Shown: in pieces, positions 1 to 8,237 of the stretch
Layout of the letters: each line of letters begins with the position of its first letter
Numbering within the stretch: the stretch's first letter is position 1
DNA from: CAZHEV01 sp964531335 [NCBI: uncultured bacterium]
GTDB taxonomy: Bacteria > Eisenbacteria > RBG-16-71-46 > CAZHEV01
Length of the DNA: 64,000 nt
Assembly: GCA_964531335.1 (NCBI GenBank)
Contig: CAZHEV010000006.1
Coordinates: 1 to 64,000 of the forward strand
Direction of reading: 5' to 3'
Notes under the pieces: generated by a model
Seen by the model: the letters and a program-made list of their open reading frames with translations, nothing else
The model's database searches: none
Told to the model about the DNA's origin: nothing
Program-made: the position numbers and the translations under genes

Positions 1-757
1 CGCGCGCGGCCTCGAGCGCCTCTATGACGGACTGTATCCTGCGGGCCGCTTGCTCCAGCTCCTCCGCCGCCGCAAGGTGCTCCTCCTTCTCCGATCTGAT
101 CGAGGCTATGGCGGACTGCCTCTTTTTCTTCAAGGAGGCCAGGTTCTTCTTCTCCGACTCCTTCTCGTTTTGAATGCGCTCGATCTCGGCCCTGTTGTTC
201 TCGAGCTCCTCGCGGGTCGATCGGACCTTCGACTGGAACTTGTTTATGGACGCCATGACCATCTTGTCGCGCCTGGCCACCAGATGGAGGAAGCGGACGT
301 GGGTCATGACGTCGGCGAAAGACGAGGAGGACACTATGGCCGCGAGAGACCTGTACCTGCCGCGCTTGTACATCGCCCTGAGACGCTTGGCCAGCAGCGC
401 CTCTCGCTCCTCGAGGCTGCCGGCGGCGTCGCTCAGCCTGACCTCGGCCTCCGATAGATCCCTCAGGATCCGGACCTCTCGGTGTTCGAGCTTTCTTATG
501 TATTCCTCGGTGAGATCGAGATTGCCGTCGATCTCCCGTATCTGGGCCTGGACGTTGCGTTCCTTCCCCTCGAGCTCCTTTGCCCGCGCCCTCTTCTCCC
601 GAAGCTCTTTCCTGAGACGCTCGAGCTCGCTCTTCTTGCTGTCTATCTCGTCCTGGCTGGAGTCCTTCGCCGTAGCGGGGAACGAGGGCCCGAGCAGCGC
701 GAGACAGAGCGCCAGGCACAGAAGCCCGAGCCACTTCGAAGCGATCGCCTCACGCAC
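1..757 (-). CDS. EnvC-like murein hydrolase activator, N-terminal part
   Basis: Open frame that leaves the window, so only about 252 N-terminal residues are visible. It starts with GTG at 757, overlapping the ftsX stop (750-752) by a few bases, with AGGAGG at 770-765. A signal peptide (LGLLCLALCLALLGP, about residues 10-24) precedes long charged heptad-like stretches (KKSELERLRKELREK and similar) typical of a coiled coil. In the EnvC family, such a coiled coil is recruited by the FtsEX complex, and a C-terminal LytM domain activates cell-wall amidases at division. That domain would lie beyond position 1 and is not seen, so the name rests on the coiled coil, the secretion signal and the ftsE-ftsX-envC order. 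Confidence 0.75.
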   Translation of the reverse strand, partial: MREAIASKWLGLLCLALCLALLGPSFPATAKDSSQDEIDSKKSELERLRKELREKRARAKELEGKERNVQAQIREIDGNLDLTEEYIRKLEHREVRILRDLSEAEVRLSDAAGSLEEREALLAKRLRAMYKRGRYRSLAAIVSSSSFADVMTHVRFLHLVARRDKMVMASINKFQSKVRSTREELENNRAEIERIQNEKESEKKNLASLKKKRQSAIASIRSEKEEHLAAAEELEQAARRIQSVIEALEAAR

Positions 758-1631
758 TTCCGATCCTCCTGAGAATAGAGCGCAGCGACAGGAAGCTCCC
801 TATCCATCCCAAGAAGGCGGAGAACAGCAGAAAGCCCAGTATCTGCGGAACGCGCAAGTAAACGAGGTCGGAGAGCCTGGTCTCCGCCGCCTTCTCGCCC
901 GCCAGAATTATGAGGAGCGCAAGCGCTCCGGCGCCGAGCCCCTGCGTCACGCCCTCGATGAGGAACGGCGTCCGTATGAACCCCTCCGTCGCGCCCACGA
1001 GCTTCATCACCTCTATCAGATCGCGGCGGGCGAGCACTGTAAGCCTTATGGTGTTCGAGATGACGAAGATCACGCACAGGCTCACCACGAGCCCGATCAT
1101 CAGGTTGGCCATGGTGAGCGTCACGGTGAGATCGTCCAGGCGCCTCACCCACTCCTCCCCGTATTGCACCTCCTCGACGCCCGGGAACCTGGAGACCTGG
1201 CCCACGAGCGTCTCCATGTCCGCGGCGGCCTTCGCGTCCTCCGTAAGCGATATCCTGAAGGAGGCCGGCAGGGGGTTGGAGTCCACCGCGGCGAGAAGCT
1301 CGTCGTCATTGAGCTCGGCACGGAATTCCTCCCAAGCCCGCTGCTTGCTTATGTACTCCACGGACGATATGCCCGCCATCCCTTCGAGGCTGCTCTTCAA
1401 GAGCTCCGTGTCGGACGCGCTGGTGTCGTCCGTCAGGTACGCGATTATCTGCTTGCGCTCCTCTACGTCCCGGACGACCTCGTCCACGTTGACGGTAACG
1501 AACAGAAACAGCGCGAAGACCCCCAGCGCGGCGGCCATGGTTACCAGAGCCGCGAAGCACATGGCCTTGTGCCGCGAGAACGCGCTGAACGCCTCGCTCA
1601 AGAAGTACATTACCTTCTTACGTCCAGACAC
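750..1631 (-). CDS. ftsX: Cell division protein FtsX
   Basis: A 293-residue membrane protein of FtsX length. It has a first membrane segment near residues 22-45, a periplasmic region (about 50-165) and three membrane segments in the C-terminal half, the usual FtsX topology. FtsX is the membrane partner of the ATPase FtsE and passes ATP-driven conformational change to a periplasmic coiled-coil amidase activator. Its start overlaps the end of ftsE by 14 bases and its stop overlaps the GTG start of the envC-like gene. The three are therefore probably one translationally coupled operon. Confidence 0.93.
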   Translation of the reverse strand: MSGRKKVMYFLSEAFSAFSRHKAMCFAALVTMAAALGVFALFLFVTVNVDEVVRDVEERKQIIAYLTDDTSASDTELLKSSLEGMAGISSVEYISKQRAWEEFRAELNDDELLAAVDSNPLPASFRISLTEDAKAAADMETLVGQVSRFPGVEEVQYGEEWVRRLDDLTVTLTMANLMIGLVVSLCVIFVISNTIRLTVLARRDLIEVMKLVGATEGFIRTPFLIEGVTQGLGAGALALLIILAGEKAAETRLSDLVYLRVPQILGFLLFSAFLGWIGSFLSLRSILRRIGSA

Positions 1632-2316
1632 CGGCCACCCTCCCCCTCGGCACCTCGACGCGCTCGGTCATTACACCCTGATCGATCTCGAGGATCCTGC
1701 CCCCGTACCTTTCAACGAGCTCCCTGTCGTGCGTGGCCATTATGACGGATGTGCCCGAGGTGTTGATGTACTTCAGGAGGTCAACGATCTGTCCCGTGTT
1801 ATCGGCGTCGAGGTTGCCCGTCGGCTCGTCCGCCAGGAGGACGAAAGGCTCGTTGACCAGGCCGCGCGCTATGGCCACCCTCTGCTGCTCGCCCCCCGAC
1901 AGCTCCGTGGGCAGAGCGTTCCTGCGATGGTAGAGGCCCACCTTGTCCAGAACCTCCAGCGACTTGGTCTTCATCTCCTTCTCGCCGCAGCGTCCCGTCA
2001 CCCTGAGCACGAAGGCGACGTTCTCGAGGATGCTCCTGTCCTTGAGGAGCTTGAAGTCCTGGAAGATGACGCCCATCTGCCTGCGCAGATAGGACACGCG
2101 CTTCGAGTTCATGTGGGAGCTGCTGAACTTGCCCACCACCACCTCGCCCTTCGTCGGAAGCTCCTCCATGTAGATCATGCGCAGAAGGGTGCTCTTGCCG
2201 GCGCCGCTGGGACCCACGACAAAGACGAACTCGCCGTCATCGACCTTCAGATTGATGTCGTTCAGGGCGTACACCTTCGGCGTGTACGACTTGTAGACGT
2301 GATAGAGCCGGATCAT
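1618..2316 (-). CDS. ftsE: Cell division ATP-binding protein FtsE
   Basis: A 232-residue ABC ATPase. Walker [10 protein letters not shown] is at 35-43, the signature LSGGEQQR at 139-146 and the Walker B segment with ADEPT at about 158-166. The start [11 protein letters not shown] at 2316 was chosen because GGGGAG lies just upstream and FtsE proteins begin this way; a longer frame to 2370 has no family support. FtsE energises FtsX to control peptidoglycan hydrolysis at the septum. It is the first gene of the ftsE-ftsX-envC unit. Confidence 0.93.
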   Translation of the reverse strand: MIRLYHVYKSYTPKVYALNDINLKVDDGEFVFVVGPSGAGKSTLLRMIYMEELPTKGEVVVGKFSSSHMNSKRVSYLRRQMGVIFQDFKLLKDRSILENVAFVLRVTGRCGEKEMKTKSLEVLDKVGLYHRRNALPTELSGGEQQRVAIARGLVNEPFVLLADEPTGNLDADNTGQIVDLLKYINTSGTSVIMATHDRELVERYGGRILEIDQGVMTERVEVPRGRVAGVWT

Positions 2317-2671
2317 CCGTTTCTCCCCGGGGGAAGCGCATGACTGCGCCGCAGCCTGCTGTAAAAGCACGGCCGCTATAGCCGAATCACGGCGGACCTT
2401 CAGGGGTCCTCCGTGGTGACCACAGGGAGACGGTTCTTACGGCGGCGCGGGGGCCCACACCGCCTCGGGGCACGACCCGGCCGGGGCCAGTCCGGCCGGT
2501 TGAGAAAACCGTCTACGTATCCTATCGGCACTCCTGGAAATTCGTCAAGAACAAAGGGGGCCGGCGCCCCGGAAAACAGGGCCGCAAGCCCCCTGGTAGT
2601 CGTTGAGACCGGCCTGAAAGCGCCGACGGCGTCGCATTCTCGACGGCCTCGCCGGGCGCCGTCCGTCGCGC
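2317..2671. other. Intergenic region upstream of ftsE
   Basis: A 355-base stretch between the bamA stop and the ftsE start. It holds a terminator-like hairpin for bamA (2557-2570). The ftsE promoter must lie here, but I could not pick a convincing -35/-10 pair; a TATAGC near 2375 on the minus strand is only a weak -10. No supported gene is present. Confidence 0.5.
2557..2570 (-). terminator. Putative rho-independent terminator of bamA
   Basis: Read on the minus strand, GGGGC pairs with GCCCC around a four-base loop, and a T-rich tail (CTTTGTTCTTG) follows. It lies about 100 bases after the bamA stop. The stem is short, so confidence is moderate. Confidence 0.45.
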
Positions 2672-3799
2672 CTACTTGGGCTTGGGCAGCACGGCCTCGA
2701 AAAAGGCCTCGTCCATCTGCGCGCCTTCGGCCACGAGCCGGCGGTACTTGATGAAGTCTATGACGTCCTGCCCGGTCTTCTTCCGCGTGGAGAAGGCGCC
2801 GAAGCCGAGGAAGGCCTCGCCCATCATGTTCGCCGCGAGCCAGTGCCTGTGGCCCTGCTTCGCCTGGTCCCAGAAGAACTTCTTCTTCGTCCGGATCTGA
2901 TCGATTGAAACTTGCAGGCAGCCCGGGAAAAGGTTCGCCAGGCGCCAGACCATCGAGTTCACGACGTCGTCAAGCGGAGCGAGATCGACCTCGGACGATT
3001 TCAGGAGCTCCTTGGCCTTGCCGGCCTCGTCGCCGCTCTTGAACTCGCCGTAGACTATCTCGCCCCCGTCCACGTACTTGTCCGTCTCGATCAGCGGGTT
3101 GCGGATGATCTTTCCCTCGCTCTTCAGGACGGGCACGGCCTTGGAGATCAGACCCTTGCGGATCATCTTGTAAGCCGACCAGAGCTCGCAGGAGATGCAG
3201 TTCCACATGGCGTCTTCCATGCTCAGAAACCAGGGCAGGAAATCGGTGGAGCCGCCCACGGGCGCCGATCCGTGCCGGGGCCCGGCCTGTCCGAAAACCG
3301 CAAGGTCCGAGGCTATGGCCAGGTCGCAGGCCATCCCTATCTCCTGGCCCCCGGCCACGCGCATCCCGTTGACCCGGCAGATGACCGGCTTCTTGCAGTT
3401 CAGAATGGAGTCGACCATCCCGTTGAAGAGGTCCATGTACTCTCCGTACTCCTCGGGACGCCGGGAGTAGTACTCGGAGTACTCGACGGTGTTGCCGCCC
3501 GTGCAGAAGGCCCTGTCGCCGGCGCCGGTGAAGACCGTCGCCACCACGCTGCGGTCGCTCGAGGCCGAAGTGAAGCCGGCGATGACGCCCTTGACCATCT
3601 CCGTCGTGTAGGAGTTGTACTGCTTCGGGTTGTTGAGCGTTATCCAGGCCGTGTGAAGGCCAGGGACCTCGGCGCCCTTGTCGTCTAGCAGGGGGCGTTT
3701 CTCATAGACGGTGCACGGCGGCTCGGTGCCCAGGTGCTCCGCCCCCAGGAGTCCGTGGTCCTTCAGCTCGTTGTCTCTCGGTATCCAATCAAGCGGCAT
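2672..3799 (-). CDS. bamA: 6-oxocyclohex-1-ene-1-carbonyl-CoA hydrolase (BamA/Oah)
   Basis: A 375-residue member of the enoyl-CoA hydratase (crotonase) superfamily, with the extended N-terminus DWIPRDNELKDHGLLG that I associate with BamA. BamA opens the ring of 6-oxocyclohex-1-ene-1-carbonyl-CoA in the lower benzoyl-CoA pathway and is a marker for anaerobic breakdown of aromatics. Crotonase features include the oxyanion-hole segments near RAFCTGGN and RVAGGQEIGMACDLAIAS. The start at 3799 follows GGAGGA at a good distance. No other ring-degradation gene (dienoyl-CoA hydratase, dehydrogenase or benzoyl-CoA reductase) is visible nearby, so the gene stands apart from its pathway. A related crotonase role cannot be excluded without an alignment. 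Confidence 0.85.
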   Translation of the reverse strand: MPLDWIPRDNELKDHGLLGAEHLGTEPPCTVYEKRPLLDDKGAEVPGLHTAWITLNNPKQYNSYTTEMVKGVIAGFTSASSDRSVVATVFTGAGDRAFCTGGNTVEYSEYYSRRPEEYGEYMDLFNGMVDSILNCKKPVICRVNGMRVAGGQEIGMACDLAIASDLAVFGQAGPRHGSAPVGGSTDFLPWFLSMEDAMWNCISCELWSAYKMIRKGLISKAVPVLKSEGKIIRNPLIETDKYVDGGEIVYGEFKSGDEAGKAKELLKSSEVDLAPLDDVVNSMVWRLANLFPGCLQVSIDQIRTKKKFFWDQAKQGHRHWLAANMMGEAFLGFGAFSTRKKTGQDVIDFIKYRRLVAEGAQMDEAFFEAVLPKPK

Positions 3800-4106
3800 G
3801 TTCGCGGTCCTCCTTCCAGGCCATCGGGGTTGTCTTCTCACGCTTTGTAATCAGGATAGTGATCGCCGATCCACTCCTCAACTAGACTCGCGAAACTGCC
3901 CTCAGCGGAGAGCCCTCTAGCACCTTGATCTCGCAGGCGCCTGTGCGCGATTGCGCGATTTTTGCCTGGCTCGTCCGCGTGAGCAGTCCCTGCATTCCGG
4001 GAGGAAGGAACGCTCGGATCGGCCAGGAAGTAAAGCCGACCACCGTCCTTCCCCTTGCGCGGTCTCGGCCATCGTGTCGGCCTTGCGGAGCCCCGGGCTT
4101 CCCCGT
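3800..4106. other. Intergenic region between ggt and bamA, possible gene remnant
   Basis: A 307-base gap. On the minus strand just before bamA, a frame ending at 3838 reads EEWIGDHYPDYKA and looks protein-like. A neighbouring frame a few codons upstream reads EIKVLEGSPLRA before a stop. Together they could be the frameshifted 3' end of a lost gene, but I recognise no family. Confidence 0.25.
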
Positions 4107-5801
4107 CTAATACCCCATCGCGCAGCCGTCCTTGCGGGACTCGGAGCCTCCGTAATAGGTATGGCTCTTCGCGTCGATGAGGATCCCCTGGTAGCCGCCG
4201 AAGCCGCCCAACACGTTCACCACCCTGTGCCCCATCTTTATCAGCTCGCGGCGCACCTCCTCCGTGACGCCCGATTCGAGAGCGACCTGCCCGCCGTCGG
4301 TCATCACGCCGCCGCTCGGCTGGGAGGAGCCCATGTGCCTGAACCGGGGCGCGTCGCCGGCCTCCTGGACGTTCATGCCGAAGTCGATCATGTTGCACAG
4401 GACCTGGACGTGGCCCTGAGGCTGCATGGCCCCGCCCATTACTCCGAAGGAGAAGTAGGGCTCCCCGTCTTTGGTGACGAACCCGGGGATGATCGTGTGA
4501 AAGGGCCTCTTGCCCGGTTCTATCACGTTCATGTGACCCTTCTCCAGGCTGAAAAGGGCGCCCCTGTCCTGTAGGCTGAAGCCGAGCCCGTCGGGGACCA
4601 CGCCGGACCCGAAGCCCGCGTAGTTGCTCTGAATGAGGGAGACCGCGTTCATGTCGTTGTCCACCACGGTGAGATATACCGTGTCCCCTCCCTCGGGGGG
4701 CGAGCCGGCCTCTATCGAACGCAACGCGCGCCGCGGATCCATCATCTTCCTTCTCGTCCCCGCGTATTCCTTGGATATCAGCCAGTCCACGGGCACGTCG
4801 TTGAACTCCGTGTCGGCGTAGTACTTCGCCCTGTCCTCGTAGACTATCTTCTTCGCCTCTATGAGATGGTGCAGGTACTCTGCGCCGTTGTGCTTCATCT
4901 TGCCGAGATCGAAGCCCTCTAAGATATTGAGCATCTGAAGCGCGGCGATTCCCTGGCCGTTTGGCGGCAGCTCCCAGACGTCGTAGCCGCGGTAGTCGGT
5001 CGATACCGGGTCCGCCCACGTGGACGTGTGCTCGTCCAGGTCGTCGTACCGGATGAACCCGCCGACCCGCTCCGAGAACGCGCTGATCTCCTGCGCGATC
5101 TCGCCCCTGTAGAACACGTCGCGGCCCCCGTCGGAGATCCGCTGCAGAGTTTGCGCGAGATCGAGGTTCCTGAATATCTCGCCCTTGTCCGGCGCTTCGC
5201 CTCCCGGCAGGAAGGTCTCCGCGAAGTTGGGCTGGTCCTTGAGTCTCTCACTGCCCCGCTCCCAGTAGTAGGCGATCAGCTCGCTGACGGGAAACCCCTC
5301 GCGCGCGTGCTTTATGGCCGGCGCCAGTATTTCCTTCATGGGAAGGTTCCCGAACTTCTCGTGCAGCTCGAACCAGCCGTCCACGCAACCGGGCACCGTG
5401 ACCGCCAGCATGCCCGTGTATGGAATCTCTTCTATGTCGTTTTCCTTGAAATACCGGAGGTCCAGCAGCTTCGGACAGCGGCCGCTCGCGTTGAGCCCAT
5501 AGAGACGCCGGTCCTTGGCCGACCACACTATGGCGAACAGGTCGCCACCTATTCCGCCGCCGACGGGCTCGACCAGCCCCAACATGGCGTTGGTCGCTAT
5601 GGCGGCGTCAACCGCGCTGCCTCCTTTCTTCAACACGTCCAGCCCCACCATCACGGCGAGCGGCTGGCTCGTCGCCACCATGCCGTGCGTGGCTATCACC
5701 TCCGAGCGCGTCGCGAACATCTTGCCGGTCAGGCGATCCCCGGCCCTTGCCGCCGCGAATCCGAAAACAAGAAACGGAATCACAAGGAGAACTGTTTTCA
5801 T
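4107..5801 (-). CDS. ggt: Gamma-glutamyltransferase (gamma-glutamyltranspeptidase)
   Basis: A 564-residue precursor of the Ntn-hydrolase family. It begins with a signal peptide (MKTVLLVIPFLVFGFAAARA), so it acts in the periplasm; this start was preferred to a frame reaching 5933 because of that peptide. The family motif near residues 60-95 (ATSQPLA, GGSAVDAAIATN, VEPVGGGIGGD) is present. The autocleavage site lies at GGDTVYLTVVD, which makes Thr374 the likely nucleophile of the mature small subunit. The enzyme cleaves gamma-glutamyl bonds, for example in glutathione, and transfers the glutamyl group to water or amino acids. No glutathione or transport gene is adjacent. Confidence 0.93.
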   Translation of the reverse strand: MKTVLLVIPFLVFGFAAARAGDRLTGKMFATRSEVIATHGMVATSQPLAVMVGLDVLKKGGSAVDAAIATNAMLGLVEPVGGGIGGDLFAIVWSAKDRRLYGLNASGRCPKLLDLRYFKENDIEEIPYTGMLAVTVPGCVDGWFELHEKFGNLPMKEILAPAIKHAREGFPVSELIAYYWERGSERLKDQPNFAETFLPGGEAPDKGEIFRNLDLAQTLQRISDGGRDVFYRGEIAQEISAFSERVGGFIRYDDLDEHTSTWADPVSTDYRGYDVWELPPNGQGIAALQMLNILEGFDLGKMKHNGAEYLHHLIEAKKIVYEDRAKYYADTEFNDVPVDWLISKEYAGTRRKMMDPRRALRSIEAGSPPEGGDTVYLTVVDNDMNAVSLIQSNYAGFGSGVVPDGLGFSLQDRGALFSLEKGHMNVIEPGKRPFHTIIPGFVTKDGEPYFSFGVMGGAMQPQGHVQVLCNMIDFGMNVQEAGDAPRFRHMGSSQPSGGVMTDGGQVALESGVTEEVRRELIKMGHRVVNVLGGFGGYQGILIDAKSHTYYGGSESRKDGCAMGY

Positions 5802-6089
5802 GTCCGTGCAGCCCCTTTCTCGCGAGAGCATCGACCTCTGAGAAAGCTTTGTGCTTTTGTTGAATAAGGACTTGCCGGTCTTTCTCCGTCGATGTGAGCA
5901 CATCGGCGGAGAAGTGTCAAGAAAGAGGCGCACCGGAGGGCGCCGGCGCGACGCCGAGCCGGCACGCGCGTCGATTTCCGGACCGTTGCGTTTTCCCCTG
6001 GTACGATGTAATCGCTTGGTGCATAATTACCGGTGCCCCTTCCACAGTACAGCGATAGCCCGGCTCCGCGCCATACTAAGGAGGATGCA

Positions 6090-6524
6090 ATGAAAGTCAA
6101 AGAGATCCTTAGAATCAAGGGCTCGGGCGTGAAGACCATAAGGCCGGAGGCGCCCGTGCGCGAGGTGGTCGATCTTCTTACCAAGCACGCGATAGGCGCC
6201 CTGGTGGTCGTTGAGGATTCGGGACGCGTAGTCGGAATCGTGTCGGAGCGGGACGTTCTCAAACGCGTTCTCAAGTCCGACGCGTGCGACTTGTCGACCC
6301 CGGTGCGCGCGGTCATGACGGAGGACGTCATAGTGGGGCTGCCGGACGACGACCTCGATTACGTCATGAACGTGATCACCCAGAACAAGATCCGGCATCT
6401 TCCCATAGTGTCGGGCAAGAGCCTCGCGGGGATCGTCTCCATAGGCGACGTCGTCAAGTCCCTGCTGAAAGAGATCGAGTTCGAGAACAGGCGTCTCAAG
6501 GATTACATCAAGGGCGGCGGATAG
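6090..6524 (+). CDS. CBS domain-pair protein
   Basis: A 144-residue protein made almost entirely of two CBS motifs, about residues 7-65 and 73-132 (VVGIVSERDVLK and LAGIVSIGDVVK end the repeats). CBS pairs (Bateman modules) bind adenine nucleotides and usually regulate a partner. No catalytic domain is attached, so the partner is unknown. AAGGAGG lies five bases before the ATG at 6090. The next gene starts 12 bases after the stop, which suggests co-transcription with the ferritin-like protein. Confidence 0.9.
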   Translation: MKVKEILRIKGSGVKTIRPEAPVREVVDLLTKHAIGALVVVEDSGRVVGIVSERDVLKRVLKSDACDLSTPVRAVMTEDVIVGLPDDDLDYVMNVITQNKIRHLPIVSGKSLAGIVSIGDVVKSLLKEIEFENRRLKDYIKGGG

Positions 6525-6536
6525 GAGGAACGGGGA

Positions 6537-7043
6537 ATGTCCATGGATAAGAACCTAACTGCGATAGAAATAGTCGGCGTGGCGGCCAGGGCGGAGGTGG
6601 ACGCCCACGAGTTCTACACCGAGATGTCCAAGAGGATAAAGAACCGCCTGGTCAAAGAGAGAATCCTGACGCTGGCCGCGGAGGAGCACCGTCACGAGAG
6701 GATCCTCAAAAACCTCCTCAAGCAATGGACGGGAGAGGACGATCCGCCGATTCCGAAGGAGAGCCTCTATCCCATAAGCGAGCTGATAAACGAGGGCATG
6801 AGCCACGAGCTGGTCCTGGAAAAGGCCATAGAGCTGGAGCGGGCGGCGGCCAAGAGGTACATCGAGGCGTCGCGCGCGGCCCAGGAGGACAGCGGCAGAC
6901 GCCAGCTCGAGTACCTCTCCGAGTTCGAGCGCACGCACGAGCGGATCCTGGTGAGCGAGCTGGAGGCCCTCAGAAAAGACAAGGACTGGTTCGAAGAGGA
7001 GACCTTCCCCGGGTCCGACAGGCCCGTCCACCTGGGGCCTTAG
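6537..7043 (+). CDS. Ferritin-like (rubrerythrin-type) diiron protein
   Basis: A 168-residue, largely helical protein with spaced E and ExxH motifs expected of a four-helix diiron carrier: EVDAHEF near 20, EEHRHERIL near 50, AIELERAAAKRY near 100 and EFERTHERIL near 130. Rubrerythrin-type proteins handle peroxide or iron in anaerobes. There is no C-terminal rubredoxin domain, so an electron donor would have to be separate. AGGAGG precedes the ATG at 6537. A second ATG two codons later could also be used. Confidence 0.82.
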   Translation: MSMDKNLTAIEIVGVAARAEVDAHEFYTEMSKRIKNRLVKERILTLAAEEHRHERILKNLLKQWTGEDDPPIPKESLYPISELINEGMSHELVLEKAIELERAAAKRYIEASRAAQEDSGRRQLEYLSEFERTHERILVSELEALRKDKDWFEEETFPGSDRPVHLGP

Positions 7044-7094
7044 CGAACCGCGTCAAGGGGCTTTGCCTTGGGGTGGGGTGCCGGCGGAGAATCT

Positions 7095-7982
7095 ATGCCC
7101 CTCAATCTGTCTTGGGCGGTTTTCGAGCCTGTATTCAAGATCTTCGGCGTTCTGGCGATAGGTCTGCTCTTTCGCAGATACTCCAGGATGGACGCCAAGC
7201 CGCTGACCGACGTGTCGATGCAGGTCTTCGTCCCCTGTCTTGCCTTCTCCTCGATCATGTCCCGTCGGATAGAGCTTGCCGACTTCGAGGCCTTGTTCGG
7301 ATCCTCGGTGCTGGCCATTTTCGGCACCGGCCTGCTGGCCCTGGGCGCGTTCAGGCTCTTGCGCATCCGGGGAAGAGGCATATACCTGCCGGTCATGTTT
7401 CTCAACGCCGCGAACCTTCCCTTTCCGCTGGTGGAGGACGTCTACGGGGAGGCGGGTCTCTTCAGGGGGGTGCTCTACTACATAGCCACCAGCGTATTTC
7501 TGTTCTCGTTGGGGCTCTACATGGTATCCAAATCGATGGACGCGAAGGAGCTGCTTCGCGTGCCCGTGCTTCCCGCGGTGGCTCTGGCCATCGTCTTCAA
7601 CCTGGCAGCGGTGAGGCCGCCCGAGGCGGTGATGGGCGTGGTGGACCTCCTCGGCCAGGCCGCGATACCGCTCATCCTCTTCTTGTTCGGGTTCACACTC
7701 TATTCCGTCAAAGTCAAGCACATCAAGGCGACGTTGCTCTGCTCCATCCTGCGCATCGGCGGCGGTCTCCTTATGGGCATGCTGGCGGTTTGGCTTCTCG
7801 ACATCCAAGGCCTGAACCGCGACATCGTGCTGGTCTACTCCATAATGCCGTCCGCCGTGGTCAACGTGATAATAAGCGACAAGTACGACGCCGACCCTGA
7901 GATAGTGGCTTCAACGGTGCTCCTGACCACGGCCTTGAGCTTCATCACAATACCTCTCATGCTCGCCTATCTCGGGAACTAG
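7095..7982 (+). CDS. AEC-family (auxin efflux carrier) transporter
   Basis: A 295-residue protein of about ten membrane segments, similar in length and layout to bacterial AEC transporters. Two five-helix halves are split by a polar middle, and ANLPFPLVEDVYG and MPSAVVNVIISDKY resemble the conserved crossover segments. Bacterial AEC members export or import small organic acids such as malate; the substrate here is unknown. The start at 7095 was chosen for the GGAG upstream and because the first membrane helix follows at once. It may share a transcript with the two preceding genes, 51 bases away. Confidence 0.82.
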   Translation: MPLNLSWAVFEPVFKIFGVLAIGLLFRRYSRMDAKPLTDVSMQVFVPCLAFSSIMSRRIELADFEALFGSSVLAIFGTGLLALGAFRLLRIRGRGIYLPVMFLNAANLPFPLVEDVYGEAGLFRGVLYYIATSVFLFSLGLYMVSKSMDAKELLRVPVLPAVALAIVFNLAAVRPPEAVMGVVDLLGQAAIPLILFLFGFTLYSVKVKHIKATLLCSILRIGGGLLMGMLAVWLLDIQGLNRDIVLVYSIMPSAVVNVIISDKYDADPEIVASTVLLTTALSFITIPLMLAYLGN

Positions 7983-8237
7983 GGGCACCGCCGGGGCCTC
8001 CGGGCGGGCGCTCCACCCCCCGGCCGTGGCTGCGGCCGCCTCGCCCCCCAGGCGTATCTGCAAAGCCGGCAAAGCCATACGGCGCCCCCGCCGGCCGCCG
8101 CCCTCAACCGGTTTGCTCTCCAGATAGGCCCCCCGCCGTCCGATTTTTCAGAATGGATGGATTCCGCCCGGACCGCGCCCGGCTCGCCGGCGGGCGGCCG
8201 CGACCCCTGCTATCGATCCAAAGGAGAGAAAGAACTC

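Noticed and set aside
174-1745. A 523-codon plus-strand frame opposite ftsX and the envC-like gene
   Set aside because: Antisense shadow of real genes; Ser/Arg-rich with no recognisable domain.
3838-5019. A 393-codon minus-strand frame inside ggt
   Set aside because: Shadow frame of ggt with Arg-rich composition. Only its last residues beyond ggt look protein-like and are reported as a possible relic.
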